Position numbers and translations under genes: made by a program. Positions 42,348 through 50,638 of a stretch of DNA of 64,000 bases are shown here, one piece after another (positions within the stretch are counted from its first letter, which is position 1; every line of letters begins with the position of its first letter). Source of the DNA: JAVEDQ01 sp963783105 (GTDB lineage Bacteria > Actinomycetota > Actinomycetes > Frankiales > Frankiaceae); assembly GCA_963783105.1 (NCBI GenBank), contig CAWAMI010000007.1, forward strand, positions 1 through 64,000, in the 5' to 3' direction. The notes below the pieces were generated by a model. It ran no database searches. It was not told the origin of the DNA and worked only from the letters and a program-made list of their open reading frames with translations.

Positions 42348-43736
42348 ATGGGCAGCTCCGGTGGGGGACCGTCGCAGGCGGAGGTCGACCGCGAGATCGA
42401 CCACTTCATGCAGGGGTTGGTACGGCGCAACCCCGGCGAACAGATCTTCCACCAGGCGGTGCACGAGGTGGTCGAGACGCTCATGCCGTTCCTGCTCGAA
42501 CACCCGGAGTACCGGGACGCCCAGGCCCTCGAGCGGATGACCGAGCCGGACCGGATCATCACCTGGCGCGTCGCCTGGGAGAAGGACGACGGGTCGATCC
42601 GCGTCAACCGCGCGTGGCGGGTGCAGTTCAGCAACGCCATCGGTCCCTACAAGGGCGGTCTGCGCTTCTCGCCGACGGTCGACGTCGCCGTGCTCAAGTT
42701 CCTCGGATTCGAGCAGTGCTTCAAGAACGCGTTGACCGGCCTGCCCATGGGCGGCGCGAAGGGCGGATCGAACTTCGACCCGCACGGGCGCTCCGAGCGC
42801 GAGGTGATGCGCTTCTGTCAGTCGCTGATGACCGAGCTGCACCGGCACATCGGCGAGGACACCGACGTCCCGGCCGGCGATCAGGGCGTCGGCGCCCGGG
42901 AGCTCGGTTTCCTGTTCGGTCAGTACAAGCGGATGGAGAACCGGTTCACCGGCATCCTCACCGGAAAGGGCCTGTCGTTCGGTGGCAGCCAGGTCCGCAT
43001 GGAGGCGACGGGCTACGGCGCCGTGTACTTCGCCGCCGACATGCTCGACCGGCTCGGCGACGGCGTCGAGGGAAAACGGTGCACCGTCTCCGGCTCCGGC
43101 AACGTCGCCCTCTACGCGGCGCAGAAGATCCAGCAACTCGGCGGCACCGTGCTCACGCTCTCCGACTCCGGCGGCACGATCGTGGACCGCGACGGGATCG
43201 ACGAGGAGAAGCTCGCCTGGATCATCGACCTGAAGATGAACCGCCGCGGGCGGCTCGCGGAGTACCAGGAGACCTGGGGCGGGGACTACCTCGAGGACGG
43301 CAAGCCCTGGGGCGTCGAGTGCGACCTCGCCTTCCCGTGCGCCACGCAGAACGAACTCGAGGAGTCCGACGCCAAGGCGCTCGTCGACGGTGGGTGCCGG
43401 CTGCTCGCCGAGGGTGCGAACATGCCCTGCATCCCGGAGGCCGTGGCGCGGCTGACCGAGGCGGGCGTCCTGTACGCGCCGGGCAAGGCGGCCAACGCCG
43501 GTGGGGTGGCGGTCTCCGGACTCGAGCAGAGCCAGAACGCGCTGCGCATCTCGTGGAGCCGGGACGAGGTCGACCGGCGGCTTCAGACGATCATGTCCGA
43601 GATCCACGCGCGCTGCGTCGAACACGGCGAGAACGGCGGGAACTCCGGAAAGGGGACGGTCGACTACGTGAAAGGCGCGAACCTGGCCGGTTTCCTCAAG
43701 CTCGGGGACGCGCTCCTGGCCTACGGAGTCGGCTGA
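42348..43736 (+). CDS. gdhA: NADP-type glutamate dehydrogenase
   Basis: The enzyme (462 residues) makes glutamate from 2-oxoglutarate and ammonia. The length fits the small hexameric class. The catalytic core is visible as GPYKGGLRFSP near 100, PMGGAKGGSNFDP near 140 with the active Lys, and DVPAGDQGVGARELGF near 180. The Rossmann half starts near VSGSGNVALYA. The ATG at 42348 follows GAGGAGG. Cofactor preference for NADPH is inferred from class. It is monocistronic by appearance. Confidence 0.94.
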   Translation: MGSSGGGPSQAEVDREIDHFMQGLVRRNPGEQIFHQAVHEVVETLMPFLLEHPEYRDAQALERMTEPDRIITWRVAWEKDDGSIRVNRAWRVQFSNAIGPYKGGLRFSPTVDVAVLKFLGFEQCFKNALTGLPMGGAKGGSNFDPHGRSEREVMRFCQSLMTELHRHIGEDTDVPAGDQGVGARELGFLFGQYKRMENRFTGILTGKGLSFGGSQVRMEATGYGAVYFAADMLDRLGDGVEGKRCTVSGSGNVALYAAQKIQQLGGTVLTLSDSGGTIVDRDGIDEEKLAWIIDLKMNRRGRLAEYQETWGGDYLEDGKPWGVECDLAFPCATQNELEESDAKALVDGGCRLLAEGANMPCIPEAVARLTEAGVLYAPGKAANAGGVAVSGLEQSQNALRISWSRDEVDRRLQTIMSEIHARCVEHGENGGNSGKGTVDYVKGANLAGFLKLGDALLAYGVG

Positions 43737-43871
43737 TCGACCCTGGTCACATCGCTTTCAGACGCCGCTGGCCGGGTGCGCGTCGGCGGTTGAGCGGCCG
43801 GTCCGGAAGCGGATCCGCTATGTGCGCCTTCGCCCCGTGGACCCCGGGCCCGGGCGGGGCTTCAATGGCGC

Positions 43872-43895
43872 CGCCCGCCGTGGGCGCGGCGGGCG
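43872..43895 (+). promoter_or_regulatory. GC-rich hairpin just upstream of a ribosome site
   Basis: CGCCCGCC (43872-43879) pairs with GGCGGGCG (43888-43895) around an 8-base loop. It ends a few bases before the GAGGAGGG ribosome site of the 43914 gene. It could affect translation or be a chance GC-rich fold. Confidence 0.25.
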
Positions 43896-43913
43896 ATCCG
43901 CGAGGAGGGCGTC

Positions 43914-44654
43914 ATGACCGTCTGCTTCACGCTCGAGTTGCCCGGGGTGACCGGGGACCAGCTCGCGATGGTGAACCGGGACCTGTTCGAGGCGTTCGGT
44001 GGCAAGCCGCCGACGGGGTTGATCTCCCACCTCGAGATGCCGAGTTCCGGCGGCATGACAGTGATCGACGTGTGGGAGTCCCAGGCCCACTTCGACGGGT
44101 TCGCCGCGGAGTACCTGATGCCGGCGATGACGAACGCCGGTGTCCACATGACGGAACCCCCGGAGTTCCGCGAGGTGACGACCCTGTTCGGCAACGGCGT
44201 CGACACCCTCGACTACGGCCCGCTCGCGGGCGCGTTCTACGACGCGATGAACCGCAAGGACCCGGCGCTGCTGGACATGTTCACCGAGGACTTCGTCGAG
44301 CACGAGCAGGTGCCCGGCATCCCGCCCACTCGCGAGGGCGTCCTCCAGTGGCTGGAGATGATGCACGGCGCGTTCAGCGACCTCACCCTTACGCCGCTCG
44401 AGGTCGTCGGCATGCACGGCACCGCCGCTGCCCGCTTCCGGATGTCGGGGAAGCACACCGGCGAGTTCCAGGGGATGCCGGCGACCGGGCGGGACGTGTC
44501 CGTCGAGGGCGTCGACATCGTCAAGCTCGACGAGAACCTCAAGGCGCGCGAGCACTGGGGTTTCGTCGACGAGGTCGGCCTGCTCACCCAGCTCGGCGCG
44601 ATCCCGGAGCAGGGGCAGGCGACCGCCGATCAGAGCGTGTCGATGCGGACCTGA
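43914..44654 (+). CDS. ABM-like domain fused to a SnoaL-type ester cyclase domain
   Basis: The protein (246 residues) has an N-terminal ferredoxin-like half (about 1-85, with MTVIDVWESQAHFDGF) and a C-terminal SnoaL-like cone (about 95-225: AFYDAMNRKDPALLDMFTEDFVEHE, then HTGEFQGMPATGRDVSVEGVDI). SnoaL relatives include polyketide cyclases and many small hydrolases or isomerases of unknown substrate. The ATG follows GAGGAGGG. Its last 25 bases overlap the 3' end of the convergent ribbon-helix-helix gene. No polyketide genes are near, so the specific role is open. Confidence 0.8.
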   Translation: MTVCFTLELPGVTGDQLAMVNRDLFEAFGGKPPTGLISHLEMPSSGGMTVIDVWESQAHFDGFAAEYLMPAMTNAGVHMTEPPEFREVTTLFGNGVDTLDYGPLAGAFYDAMNRKDPALLDMFTEDFVEHEQVPGIPPTREGVLQWLEMMHGAFSDLTLTPLEVVGMHGTAAARFRMSGKHTGEFQGMPATGRDVSVEGVDIVKLDENLKAREHWGFVDEVGLLTQLGAIPEQGQATADQSVSMRT

Positions 44655-46135
44655 CCGAGCCGGCCCTCGAGGTCGCGCATCACGCACCACGCCTCGTCGC
44701 CGGCGTGCGGAGTCGAGCCGGGCGGGCTGAGCAGCACGGGGGCGTGGGCGCCGAGCAGGTCGCGCAGCCGGTCCGCCTCGACGGGGCTGGTGGTCGCGAA
44801 GCCGAAGACGGTCGACAGCAGGGCGCCGCTTCCGCCGACGCCGGTCACCGTCTCCGCGCTCTCCGCGGAGAGGCCGAACGCGACGTCGTGCTCCCGCGCC
44901 GTGTTGATCTGGCTGGTGAGCAGCTTCGCGACCGCGGCGGGGACGGTCACGCCGCTGGGCAGGTCGACCTGCAGCAGCCGCGGGTGGTCGGTGACGGAGG
45001 TGAGGCCGGCCAGCGTCCGGACCGCGCTCGCCGCGGACATGAGCCCGGACAGGGCGCCGTCGGTCGACGGGCTGAGCACCGTGACGTAGCCGGGTTTGAC
45101 GACGTCCTCCGCCGACCCGCCGGGGAACAGGCCGCCCCCGGGCATCAGTCCGCCGGGCAGCAGGCCGCTGCCGGCCAGCCCCGCGAACGTCTCCCAGACG
45201 CTGCGCAGGTTGCCGCTCCCGCGCATCAGTTCCTCGAGGTTCGGCAACCCGCCGGGCGCGGTCGGCCGGACGATGCGGACGTTGCGGCCGAGCCCGGTGG
45301 CCCGGCTGGCGAGCGCGCCGGAGAGGTCGACGACGACGACCGCCGCGCCGCGGGAGGCCGCGTCCTGGCCGATCGACAGCGTCAGCCGGGCGCGCTGGTC
45401 GGCGGTGCCGAGGACGGCGAACAGCGGGCTCTTCTCGGCGGCGAGGGCTGCGTGCGGGTCGAAGGCGATGCGGTTGCCGTCGCGGTCGACGCCGATGTAG
45501 CTGCGGGACGAGTCGCCGAGCCGAGCAGAGCCCGGTCCGGCAGAGCCCGGTCCGGCAGAGCCCGGTCCGGCAGTACCCGGACCGGTGCCGCCGGTCGGGG
45601 CGGTGCGCCCGCGCGTCGACGGCGTCGGCTTCGCGAGGTCGACGGGCGCGGACGGGTCACCGGCGCCCGCTTCTGCGTCCGACGCGTCCGTGGGGGACGT
45701 TTCGACCCCGCCGCCGGTCGCCGGTACGGCCGGGGGAGTCCGCGCCGGCAACGACGGGGCGGGGAAGCCTGCGGTCAGCGCCGAGCGGACCGCGGTGCGG
45801 GCGGCGTCGACGAAGCCCGCCTCCCAGGCGAGGGTCTGCTCGTCACTCCAGGAGAACCAGGATCCGGGCAGTCGATCCCGCGGGATCTCCGGTAGCTGGC
45901 CGGAGCGCAGCAGCCGCAGCAACTCCGTCGGCTCCGCGGTGGTCGCCCACTCGCTGCCCGCGGTCCAGCCGGCGGCGACGCAGTCGGCGATCCGCTGACC
46001 GAGTGGCGTCGCGCTCGTCTCGGCGGCCTCGACCGCCGCGAGCAGAGCCTGCTGGCAGATCTCCGACAGGGGCAGCTTGGCCGCCCGGACCCGGCGCTCG
46101 AGGTCGTCGGAGAGGTAGATGTTGGCGCGTCCCAT
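44630..46135 (-). CDS. Ribbon-helix-helix protein with degenerate P-loop ATPase-like domain
   Basis: The product has 501 residues. Residues 1-40 (NIYLSDDLERRVRAAKLPL) look like an RHH DNA-binding domain. Residues about 40-115 are helical, and 115-205 form a Pro/Gly/Ala linker with a 5-residue repeat (GPGSA). The rest resembles a HerA/conjugation-type ATPase: LFAVLGTADQRARLTLSIG sits where Walker A should be but lacks GxxxxGK. VVVVDLSG is like Walker B, and MRDLEGRLGQVRIDTL ends like such ATPases. ATP use is unlikely. The ATG at 46135 follows GGGAGG. I do not know a named family. Confidence 0.7.
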   Translation of the reverse strand: MGRANIYLSDDLERRVRAAKLPLSEICQQALLAAVEAAETSATPLGQRIADCVAAGWTAGSEWATTAEPTELLRLLRSGQLPEIPRDRLPGSWFSWSDEQTLAWEAGFVDAARTAVRSALTAGFPAPSLPARTPPAVPATGGGVETSPTDASDAEAGAGDPSAPVDLAKPTPSTRGRTAPTGGTGPGTAGPGSAGPGSAGPGSARLGDSSRSYIGVDRDGNRIAFDPHAALAAEKSPLFAVLGTADQRARLTLSIGQDAASRGAAVVVVDLSGALASRATGLGRNVRIVRPTAPGGLPNLEELMRGSGNLRSVWETFAGLAGSGLLPGGLMPGGGLFPGGSAEDVVKPGYVTVLSPSTDGALSGLMSAASAVRTLAGLTSVTDHPRLLQVDLPSGVTVPAAVAKLLTSQINTAREHDVAFGLSAESAETVTGVGGSGALLSTVFGFATTSPVEADRLRDLLGAHAPVLLSPPGSTPHAGDEAWCVMRDLEGRLGQVRIDTL

Positions 46136-46191
46136 GCGGACCTCCCACGGACCGTGACCTGCCACCTGCAGGAGCGGTCTACACACAGACT

Positions 46192-46215
46192 ACACACCCG
46201 TGTGTTGCATAGTCT
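46192..46215 (+). promoter_or_regulatory. Palindrome and -10 in a divergent promoter region
   Basis: ACACACCCGTGTGT (46192-46205) is a perfect 6-2-6 palindrome between the divergent RHH and SGNH genes. TAGTCT (46210-46215) follows, six bases before the ATG at 46222, which suggests a leaderless SGNH transcript. The palindrome would overlap the promoter, so it is a candidate operator, perhaps for the adjacent RHH protein. Confidence 0.45.
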
Positions 46216-46221
46216 CGGTTC

Positions 46222-47043
46222 ATGCCGGGGGCGTGGTCCAGCTTCGTAGCGATAGGGGACAGCTTCACCGAGGGGCTGGACGATCCGCGCTCCGACGGCA
46301 GCCTCGCCGGCTGGGCCGACCGCACCGCCGAGGTGCTGGCCACCGACGTCCCGGGCTTCCGCTACGCCAACCTGGCGATCCGCGGGGTCGGCCTCGGCCA
46401 TGTCCTCGACGACCAGCTCCCCGCCGCCATCGCGATGGACGCCGACCTGGTCAGCATCGCCGCCGGCGGCAACGACGTTCTCCGACCCCGGTTCGACCTC
46501 GCCGCGGCAGGTCAGCAGATGGACGACGCCGTCGCCGCCCTCACGGCGACGGGTGCGTCGGTGCTGGTGTTCGCGGGCTTCGACCCGCCGCGTCTGCCTT
46601 TCGGATCGACCGTGGCGAGCCGGGCCGCCGCCTACAACGAGCTGACCCGCGAGGCCGCCCGTCGGCACGGGGTGACGCTCGTCGACCTCTGGCGGCTGCC
46701 GGCGCTCGCCGAGCCGAGGATGTGGAGCCGCGACCGGCTGCACCTGTCCTCGATCGGGCACGCCCACGTCTGCGGCGTCGTCCTGTCCGCCCTCGGCATC
46801 GAGCCTCCCTTCGTGTGGCCGACCGCGCTCGATCCGCTACCCCCGCCGTCCCGGCTCGCGGCCAGGCGGGAGGACCTGGACTGGGGTCGCCGCTACTTCC
46901 TGCCGTGGCTCGGACGCCGCCTCACCGGGCGGTCGTCCGGTGACGGGCGGACAGCGAAGCGGCCCGTGCTCGCGCCGCTCGTCGACGGGGAGAGCCCGCC
47001 GTCCGACTCGTCGTTGCTCCGGTCCGACGAGGCGCTCCAGTAG
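46222..47043 (+). CDS. SGNH/GDSL hydrolase
   Basis: The enzyme (273 residues) is a serine esterase-type hydrolase. Block I is AIGDSFTEGL at 10-19 with nucleophile Ser 14, block III is IAAGGNDVL near 75, and block V is RDRLHLSSIGHAH near 172 with the Asp-x-x-His pair. There is no signal peptide, so it is probably cytoplasmic. The C-terminal 70 residues are basic and Pro-rich, as in many actinobacterial relatives. The substrate is unknown; lipids or acetylated sugars are usual for this family. Confidence 0.93.
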   Translation: MPGAWSSFVAIGDSFTEGLDDPRSDGSLAGWADRTAEVLATDVPGFRYANLAIRGVGLGHVLDDQLPAAIAMDADLVSIAAGGNDVLRPRFDLAAAGQQMDDAVAALTATGASVLVFAGFDPPRLPFGSTVASRAAAYNELTREAARRHGVTLVDLWRLPALAEPRMWSRDRLHLSSIGHAHVCGVVLSALGIEPPFVWPTALDPLPPPSRLAARREDLDWGRRYFLPWLGRRLTGRSSGDGRTAKRPVLAPLVDGESPPSDSSLLRSDEALQ

Positions 47044-47072
47044 GGCACCGGAAGCGGGCGGTGTAGAAGAAG

Positions 47073-47567
47073 GTGGTGACTCCGCCGCGCTCCTCCCGCC
47101 CTCTGCTCCTGCGTACCGCACTGCTCGGACTGGCCGCGGGCGGCCGCTCGACGTCGCCGCCCGCGGCCCTGGCGTGGACGTCCCGGGCGATCGACGTCCC
47201 GCCGTTCTCCGGCCTGGCCGGCAGGCGCGGGCGCACGGTGGCGACGACCGCCGCGCTCGGCGAGCTCGTCGTGGACAAGCTGCCGCAGACCCCGAGCCGG
47301 CTCGCGCTGCCGCCACTGCTCGGGCGGGTCGCCACCGGTGCGGCGGCGGGGGTCGGCCTGGCGTCGCGGACGTCGTCGGTCCCCCTTCGGTCGCTGCCGC
47401 CCACCGCACTCCTGCCGGCGATCCTGGTCGGCGGCGGCGCGGCCATCGCCGGCGCCTACCTGGGGTCGGCCTGGCGCCGCCGCGCACCGTTCGACGACGA
47501 CCTCCCGGCCGCGCTGATCGAGGACGCGGTGGTTCTCCTGCTGAGCTGGTCGGCCTGCTCCCGCTGA
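47073..47567 (+). CDS. DUF4126-like small membrane protein
   Basis: The product (164 residues) has three or four hydrophobic stretches and the pattern LGLAAGGRST, then LGELVVDKLPQTPSRLALPPLLGR and GGGAAIAGAYLG, ending in LIEDAVVLLL. These fit DUF4126, a bacterial membrane family of unknown function. It starts at GTG 47073 (the next codon is also GTG), 29 bases after the SGNH stop, so it may be co-transcribed with it. Confidence 0.75.
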   Translation: MVTPPRSSRPLLLRTALLGLAAGGRSTSPPAALAWTSRAIDVPPFSGLAGRRGRTVATTAALGELVVDKLPQTPSRLALPPLLGRVATGAAAGVGLASRTSSVPLRSLPPTALLPAILVGGGAAIAGAYLGSAWRRRAPFDDDLPAALIEDAVVLLLSWSACSR

Positions 47568-47592
47568 CCTCCGATGGGACGGCTCCCACGCC

Positions 47593-47598
47593 TAGGGT
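47593..47598 (+). promoter_or_regulatory. -10 element for a likely leaderless transcript
   Basis: TAGGGT lies seven bases before the ATG at 47606. No ribosome site lies between, so the mRNA would start at or beside the start codon. This would begin the second envelope-glycan operon. Confidence 0.4.
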
Positions 47599-47605
47599 GA
47601 CGGGC

Positions 47606-49774
47606 ATGGCGTCCGAGACCGGCCTTCGTTCCGGGGCGGAGACCGGGAGGCGCCGCAGCCGGCCCCTGTCCGGCAGTCGCGCGGAGCCGGATCGGGTCGA
47701 GCCGGGCGAGGAAGGCCGCCGGTCCGGACCGCTCTACCTGTCCGAGTTGGTCGTCGGTGCGCTCGTCGTCGCCGTCGTCCTCGTCGCCTGGGCCGCCCTC
47801 GGACTGGCACACCTCGGGTGGTACTCGCTGCCGGCGGCGCTCGGCCTGGCGGGGGGAGCGTTCGTCGCCGTGGCGGTCGCCGTGCGACGGTTCGCACCGG
47901 TACGGGTGGCGACGGATCCGGCCGGGCTGGTCGGCGCCGTCCTGCTCGCTGCCCTCGCGGCCGTGATGTTCCTTCCGGGCTTCGCCTACGGCGTGACCGA
48001 CAAGGACCCCGGCGGCTACATCCAGCACGCCTTCTCGATCTCGGAGCGCGGTACCTACCGGATCGTCGACCCGGCACTCGACGGCCGCGTGCCGGGGGGC
48101 GTGGAGCTCGAAGACCCCGGCGCGCGCTTCCGCAGCCTGTGGCTGCAGGAGCCCGGCTCCGACGTGATCGTTCCGCAGTTCTACCACCTGTGGCCTGCGC
48201 TTCTGGCGGTCGCGCACGACGTGGGCGGCGAGCGCGGGATGGTGCAGACCGGACCCCTTCTCGGGGTGCTGGCGGTACTCGTCGCGGCGCTCGCCCTGCG
48301 CCGGGCCGTGGAGGCGGCCCCGTGGGCGATGTCGCCTCGCCGGGGCGCGCAGGCCGGACTCGTCGCCGGGGGCATCGGCGGGGTGCTGCTGTCGACGAAC
48401 ATGCTCGAGGTCTGGCAGGCCAAGTACCCGACGACGGAGATCAGCGCGCAACTGTTCTTCCTCGCCGCTCTGTTCGGGCTGGTCGTGGCCCTGCGCACGG
48501 GGTGGGGCCCGGCCGCGGGTGCGGCCGGGCTGGTGACGGGCGTCGGTTTCCTCAGCCGCGCCGATGCGCTCCTGCCGCTGCTGATCGCCGCCGCCCTCGG
48601 GGCCGCGCTCGTCGCCACCCGTCGCTGGGACGCGCGGGCGACCTGGTTCGCGGGCGGCGTACTGGTCGTGCTGCCGCACGCGCTCTGGCAGGCCTACTCA
48701 CCCGATGCGGGGCTGCGCTACAGCGAGGACAACGGGCTCCCGTCGCTCGCCGAGGTTGCGCTGGTGGTGCTCGCGCTGGCGGCCCTGGCGGTCGTCCTGC
48801 GCCCGATCGGGCCGAGCGTCGCGCGCTGGTGGAGCGGACGGTCGGGGCAGCTGATCACCGGCACCGCGATCACGGCGGGCGCCGCTGTGCTGCTCCTGCT
48901 CGGCTTCCTGCGCCCGCGGTTGTTCGGCGAGGACTTCCAGGACTACGAGGGGCAGATCGCCCGTTCCTACGACGAGCAGATCCTCGCCCGGCTCTCCTGG
49001 TTCCTGACCCGGCCGGTGTTCCTGCTGGTGTTGCTCGCGGTCGCGGTGATCGCGCTGCGCCGCTGGTCGGCCCCGCTGTGGTCGCTGGCCGCGCCGCTGC
49101 TGCTGATCTTCCCGATCTACGGGCTGCACGCCCGCAACTCGACCCGGCTGATGTGGTGGTCCCGCCGCTACGTGCCGAACGTGCTGCCGCTGGTCCTCAT
49201 GCTCGCGGCGGTGGCCCTGGCCGCCGCGGTCTTCCTCCTCGCCGCGGAGGTGGCCCGTCGGCGCACTCGCCTCGCCGGGACGGCGCGCGTCGGCACCGCG
49301 CTGGCCGTCGCTGTCGCGGTCGCGGTGCTGACCGGGACCTACGTGCGGCAGTCGTGGCCCCTGCGCAGCCACTCGGAGTTCGGTGGTTCGTTCGACATCT
49401 CGAAGCGGATCGCCGCCGTCGCCGGCGATCAGCAGGGCGTGTTCCTCTGGCAGCGGTCGCCCGCGTGCTGCCTGTACGCGCAGTCGCTGTTCGCCGGCGC
49501 CCTGTGGCTCGAGCGGGACCAGATCTCAGCGATGCTGCCGCGCGAGCCGGATCGCGTCGCCGGATACATCAAGAACGTCCGGACCGGCTTCCCCGGCCAG
49601 CCGGTCTTCCTCGTCTGGCACTCCCAGGCGCCGCCGCAGCTCCCCGGCGTGCGGCTCGAGCCGGTCGAGCGGGTGCAGACCGGCCTGTCGTACTGGGAGG
49701 AGACGTTCGAGAGGCGCCCCACGAAGGCGACCACCGTGCCCGTCGACTTCGTCGTGTATCGAGTTACCTCGTGA
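47606..49774 (+). CDS. Large polytopic membrane protein, possible GT-C glycosyltransferase
   Basis: The protein (722 residues) has a basic, disordered N-terminus of about 40 residues and about 12 membrane helices. The first outer loop carries TDKDPGGYIQHA, similar to the acidic motif of GT-C enzymes that use polyprenyl-phosphate sugars. The second half ends in a soluble domain of about 130 residues with an SPACCLY Cys pair. It heads a coupled set: acyltransferase, GT2 and YkgJ genes follow. A glycosyltransferase role is an inference from topology and neighbours. Confidence 0.7.
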   Translation: MASETGLRSGAETGRRRSRPLSGSRAEPDRVEPGEEGRRSGPLYLSELVVGALVVAVVLVAWAALGLAHLGWYSLPAALGLAGGAFVAVAVAVRRFAPVRVATDPAGLVGAVLLAALAAVMFLPGFAYGVTDKDPGGYIQHAFSISERGTYRIVDPALDGRVPGGVELEDPGARFRSLWLQEPGSDVIVPQFYHLWPALLAVAHDVGGERGMVQTGPLLGVLAVLVAALALRRAVEAAPWAMSPRRGAQAGLVAGGIGGVLLSTNMLEVWQAKYPTTEISAQLFFLAALFGLVVALRTGWGPAAGAAGLVTGVGFLSRADALLPLLIAAALGAALVATRRWDARATWFAGGVLVVLPHALWQAYSPDAGLRYSEDNGLPSLAEVALVVLALAALAVVLRPIGPSVARWWSGRSGQLITGTAITAGAAVLLLLGFLRPRLFGEDFQDYEGQIARSYDEQILARLSWFLTRPVFLLVLLAVAVIALRRWSAPLWSLAAPLLLIFPIYGLHARNSTRLMWWSRRYVPNVLPLVLMLAAVALAAAVFLLAAEVARRRTRLAGTARVGTALAVAVAVAVLTGTYVRQSWPLRSHSEFGGSFDISKRIAAVAGDQQGVFLWQRSPACCLYAQSLFAGALWLERDQISAMLPREPDRVAGYIKNVRTGFPGQPVFLVWHSQAPPQLPGVRLEPVERVQTGLSYWEETFERRPTKATTVPVDFVVYRVTS

Positions 49775-50478
49775 CACGTTCCGCTCCCTCCCTTCGACGA
49801 GCCGCCGGAGTCCTCCGCGGTGACGGACGTGCGTACCTGCGACAGGTGCGCCGACTGAGACCGGCGGGTGAGACGTCGCTGGCCGCCTTCGTCTCCGGCC
49901 TGCGCTACCCGCTGGCCCACGACCAGCCGATCTGGACCGGCTCCGCCACCGTGCTCGACGGGCGGGAACGCATCGAGTTCGTCGACGGCGGGGCGCTCCG
50001 GGTGGGGATGGGCGACTTCGGGCTGACGAGCGCGAGCGACACCTCGGTTCTCCGGATCCGTCCGGAAGGGCGGTTCCGCTGCGAGGGCGTCGTCTCTCTG
50101 CAGCGCGGCGTCCGGGTCGTCGTCGACGCCGGTGAGCTGGTGATCGGCCACGGCACGAACGTGAACGGGCTGAGCAAGATCCTGGTCGGGGAGTCGGTGC
50201 GGATCGGCGCGGGTTGCACGCTGTCGTGGAACTGCCAGATCCTCGACCACGACTTCCACGCGATCACGGTCGACGGTCGCGAGCGAGCCTCGTCGGCGCC
50301 CGTCGTCCTTGGCGACCGCGTCTGGGTCGGCACCGGCGCGATCATCCTCAAGGGCGTGCGGATCGGCTCCGACGCCGTCATCGCCGCGGGAGCGGTCGTG
50401 AGCCGGGACGTCGAACCGAACACCGTCGTCGGCGGTTCGCCGGCCCGTCCGCTCGGCCGCGTCGACAGCTGGCGATGA
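49771..50478 (+). CDS. Hexapeptide-repeat (left-handed beta-helix) acyltransferase
   Basis: The product (235 residues) has an N-terminal region of about 100 residues, then a hexapeptide helix: VRIGAGCTLSWNCQILDHDFHAI, GDRVWVGTGAIILKGVRIG, SDAVIAAGAVVSRDV and VGGSPARPLGR. The His in DHDFHAI fits the catalytic base of sugar O-acetyltransferases. It likely acetylates a sugar of the envelope glycan. GTG 49771 overlaps the upstream stop (GTGA), coupling it to the polytopic protein. Confidence 0.9.
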   Translation: MTRSAPSLRRAAGVLRGDGRAYLRQVRRLRPAGETSLAAFVSGLRYPLAHDQPIWTGSATVLDGRERIEFVDGGALRVGMGDFGLTSASDTSVLRIRPEGRFRCEGVVSLQRGVRVVVDAGELVIGHGTNVNGLSKILVGESVRIGAGCTLSWNCQILDHDFHAITVDGRERASSAPVVLGDRVWVGTGAIILKGVRIGSDAVIAAGAVVSRDVEPNTVVGGSPARPLGRVDSWR

Positions 50479-50638
50479 CCGCGGGGTCGGGCGGCCACGT
50501 GTCGACGGCGCGCTGCTGCGGGTCACACCGCCCGGCTCGTGAAACCATGGCGGCAACGTCCGAGCCCGAGGCCGGCCACGGCAGGGCCGACGGCTCGGCG
50601 TCGTTGTCAGTTCCGCCCGTACCAGGAGTGTCCCCGAC

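Noticed and set aside
41570..45895. 1441-codon rightward frame
   Set aside because: It runs through glutamate dehydrogenase and the SnoaL gene in the wrong frame and antisense to two others; no family features.
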